NCBI GenBank assembly: GCA_017306865.1
Contig: JAFKHH010000012.1
Coordinates: 496,001 to 560,000 of the forward strand
From: Filimonas sp.
GTDB lineage: Bacteria; Bacteroidota; Bacteroidia; Chitinophagales; Chitinophagaceae
Direction of reading: 5' to 3'
Length of the DNA stretch: 64,000 nt
Shown: positions 62,441-64,000 of the stretch, piece after piece
Position numbering within the stretch: position 1 is the first letter of the stretch
Layout of the letters: the number at the start of each line of letters is the position of its first letter
The notes under the pieces: generated by a model
Told to the model about the DNA's origin: nothing
Databases searched by the model: none
The model's input: the letters and a program-made list of their open reading frames with translations, nothing else
Made by a program: the position numbers and the translations under genes

Positions 62441-63307
62441 TTATATCTCACTCAACTTAAACGTCTCCTTCACCCTCACGCCTTTCTCCGTCATTTGTAA
62501 AGTGCTGCATTCATGCACAGGATCATGCTCGTAAAAAAGGATTATATCATTCTCAACCGCTTCCTTTAAAAAAGCCTTTCTTTCATTAATAGTTGTTAGC
62601 GGAAACATATCATAAGCCATCACATAAGGCACTGGTAAATGCGCAGCAGAAGGCATTAAGTCAGCAGCATAAATAATCGTTTTGTCCTTGTACCTGATCT
62701 GCGGCAACATCATCATATCGGTATGACCACATGCAAAACGAACAGAAATATTTTCAGTAAATGTAACCTCGCCTAGCCTGTTGTCCACAATTGAGTCAGC
62801 AGGTGATGCAATAAATTTTAATTGTCCCGATTCCTGGATAGGTAAAATATTTTCTTTCAGGAAAGATGCCTTTTCACGATCGTTCGGTTTAGTTGCCCAG
62901 TCCCAGTGCCGTTCATTGCTCCAGTATGTTGCATGCTTAAATGCGGGTACCAGTTTATCCCCCTCTCTTTCCACACTACCGCCGCAGTGATCGAAGTGCA
63001 GGTGCGTCAGGAACACATCTGTTATATCATCTTTGCTAAAACCATGTTTTTGTAAAGAACGATCCAGCGTATCATTTCCATGCAGATAATAATGGCTAAA
63101 GAATTTTGCATCCTGTTTATTGCCGATGCCATTATCTACTAAGATCAGGCGATTGCCATCTTCTATCAGTAAGCAACGCATAGCCCATGTGCACATATTG
63201 TTTTCATCTGCCGGATTCAGCTTATTCCAGATGCTTTTAGGCACCACACCAAACATTGCACCGCCATCCAGCTTGAACAATTCCGTATCTATTGTGTACA
63301 AATTCAT
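62441..63307 (-). CDS. MBL-fold metallo-hydrolase
   Basis: A 288-residue protein starting MNLYTIDTELFKLDGGAMFGVVPK (a Met 12 codons earlier is less likely). It has the metal-binding motif THLHFDHCGG, a later His in FACGHTDMM and an Asp/His pair near YAADLMPSAAH and YEHDPVHEC. The pattern is close to the lactonase-like AttM/AiiA branch. Substrate unknown. Cytoplasmic. Confidence 0.9.
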   Translation of the reverse strand: MNLYTIDTELFKLDGGAMFGVVPKSIWNKLNPADENNMCTWAMRCLLIEDGNRLILVDNGIGNKQDAKFFSHYYLHGNDTLDRSLQKHGFSKDDITDVFLTHLHFDHCGGSVEREGDKLVPAFKHATYWSNERHWDWATKPNDREKASFLKENILPIQESGQLKFIASPADSIVDNRLGEVTFTENISVRFACGHTDMMMLPQIRYKDKTIIYAADLMPSAAHLPVPYVMAYDMFPLTTINERKAFLKEAVENDIILFYEHDPVHECSTLQMTEKGVRVKETFKLSEI

Positions 63308-63365
63308 AGAACCATTATTTAAAATCGAAAAATGATTATTCAATGTCGTTGAAACAAGAGCGCCA

Positions 63366-63427
63366 GGTATTCCGTATTTGCAAATGCATGATGCTATTTA
63401 TCTCTAAAGTGAGAGATGGAATATCTT
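63366..63427. repeat. 62-base palindromic element family, copy 3 (reverse orientation)
   Basis: AGGTATTCCGTATTT (63366-63380) and AGAGATGGAATATCT (63413-63427) as imperfect inverted ends. Read on the minus strand it begins AGATATTCCATCTCTCACTT, close to the copy at 57360. The length is the same as copy 1. Confidence 0.7.
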
Positions 63428-63454
63428 ACTGTTATTTCAAATAAAGCCACGCCA

Positions 63455-64000
63455 CTAACCAACGCTCACACCCTCTTTCTTCACTTCATTGAATTTCTTA
63501 ATAGCAAACAACATCAATATAAAAGCTACAATAAAAAATATCATTAAAGCCAATACTGAATTACGCATAGTACCAGCAATCTCTTCCACCAATCCAAAAC
63601 TGAAAGTACCGATAACGATCGCAAGCTTTTCTGTTACATCATAGAAGCTGAAGAAAGACGCCGTGTCTTTTGTTTCAGGCATTAACTTAGCATACGTAGA
63701 GCGGCTCAATGATTGAATACCACCCATTACCAGGCCTACAGTACCACCCAAAATATAAAACTGTGTAGCGCTGCCAGCCTGTATAAAATACCCGCCTACA
63801 CATATGCCAATCCAAATGATGATCACAAAAGCCAATACATTCAGGTTACCAAATTTTTCAGACAACGAGCTCATTACATAAGCGCCCAAAATGGCTACGA
63901 TCTGTATAATTACAATAGTAATGATCAACGTTTCAGATGGCAGGCCTAATTCTTTACTACCGAAAATAGTAGCAACCAGCATAACAGTCTGCACACCCAT
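63455..64000 (-). CDS. MFS transporter, UMF1/Atg22-like (5' end outside window)
   Basis: The last 181 residues of a membrane protein: about five membrane helices and the segment GGIQSLSRSTYAKLMPETKDTASFFSFYDVTEKLAIVIGTFSFGLVEE, which is the mark of the UMF1 family of major facilitator proteins related to yeast Atg22. The reading frame is open to the window edge, so the N-terminal half lies beyond it. Substrate unknown. Confidence 0.85.
   Translation of the reverse strand: MGVQTVMLVATIFGSKELGLPSETLIITIVIIQIVAILGAYVMSSLSEKFGNLNVLAFVIIIWIGICVGGYFIQAGSATQFYILGGTVGLVMGGIQSLSRSTYAKLMPETKDTASFFSFYDVTEKLAIVIGTFSFGLVEEIAGTMRNSVLALMIFFIVAFILMLFAIKKFNEVKKEGVSVG

Overview
The window is a stretch of chromosome from a member of the Bacteroidota, most likely of the Chitinophagaceae or a close relative. 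The evidence is a SusC/SusD pair, a FecI/FecR regulatory pair, STN-domain and beta-barrel TonB-type receptors, and the gene orders pheT-orf-zapA-rny and atpBEFHA. Promoters fit the Bacteroidota pattern TTTG, about 20 bases, TAnnTTTG (clear at rplS and at the receptor gene at 48524), and Shine-Dalgarno sequences are scarce. The species cannot be named from the sequence. The region looks like ordinary resident chromosome: there is no phage, integrase, intact insertion sequence, CRISPR array, tRNA or rRNA.

Layout. 1-8.9 kb: the end of an outer-membrane receptor gene, a small secreted protein, a siderophore-interacting protein between two copies of a long repeat, an ECF sigma factor with a small membrane protein, a secreted YncE/phosphoesterase fusion and a patatin. 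9.2-13.8 kb: a DNA-damage-type cluster with a UmuC polymerase, a UmuD homologue lacking both catalytic residues, a palindromic operator, two 2H-phosphoesterase paralogues and a PA0069-type radical SAM protein. 13.9-32.2 kb: housekeeping genes (pheT, zapA, a candidate 6S RNA, rny, rplS, tatA, gatA, a lytic transglycosylase, pabB, purA, relA/spoT and an ABC exporter). 32.6-37.0 kb: F-type ATP synthase genes atpB-E-F-H-A, without atpG after atpA.

37.0-48.4 kb: after about 840 bases of nested inverted repeats comes the most interesting unit: FecI-type sigma factor, FecR, SusC with an STN domain, SusD, a lipoprotein cyanophycinase, an exported isoaspartyl peptidase and a second exported cyanophycinase, closed by a terminator. 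The catalytic signatures are intact. The set reads as a Sus-like locus for cyanophycin (poly-Asp with Arg side chains) instead of a glycan: cyanophycinase cuts the polymer to beta-Asp-Arg, SusC/SusD imports, isoaspartyl peptidase splits the dipeptide to Asp and Arg, and FecI/FecR switches it on. This is a prediction from gene content.

48.5-64 kb: another TonB-dependent receptor, a TPR-like exported protein, two tandem paralogous membrane proteins with a winged-helix regulator, a sterol-desaturase family protein, an aldose epimerase, pdxA, rsmA, a hydroxyacid dehydrogenase, greA with a terminator-like leader, a HIT protein, ruvC, a flippase-like membrane protein, a DUF3108 protein, an MBL-fold hydrolase and the end of an MFS transporter.

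Across the window the intergenic spaces are packed with dispersed palindromic repeats of several families (an AATT-rich family; a CACGATT/CTCACAAC family; a 62-base family with AGATATTCCATATCT ends; a 65-base family with AGAGTGGGCCACTTT ends; a CCTGACAGGTCT hairpin; a family related to AACCACAAAGATCACAAGG). They sit between genes, often between convergent ones, and in a few places reach into reading frames or displace apparent starts.
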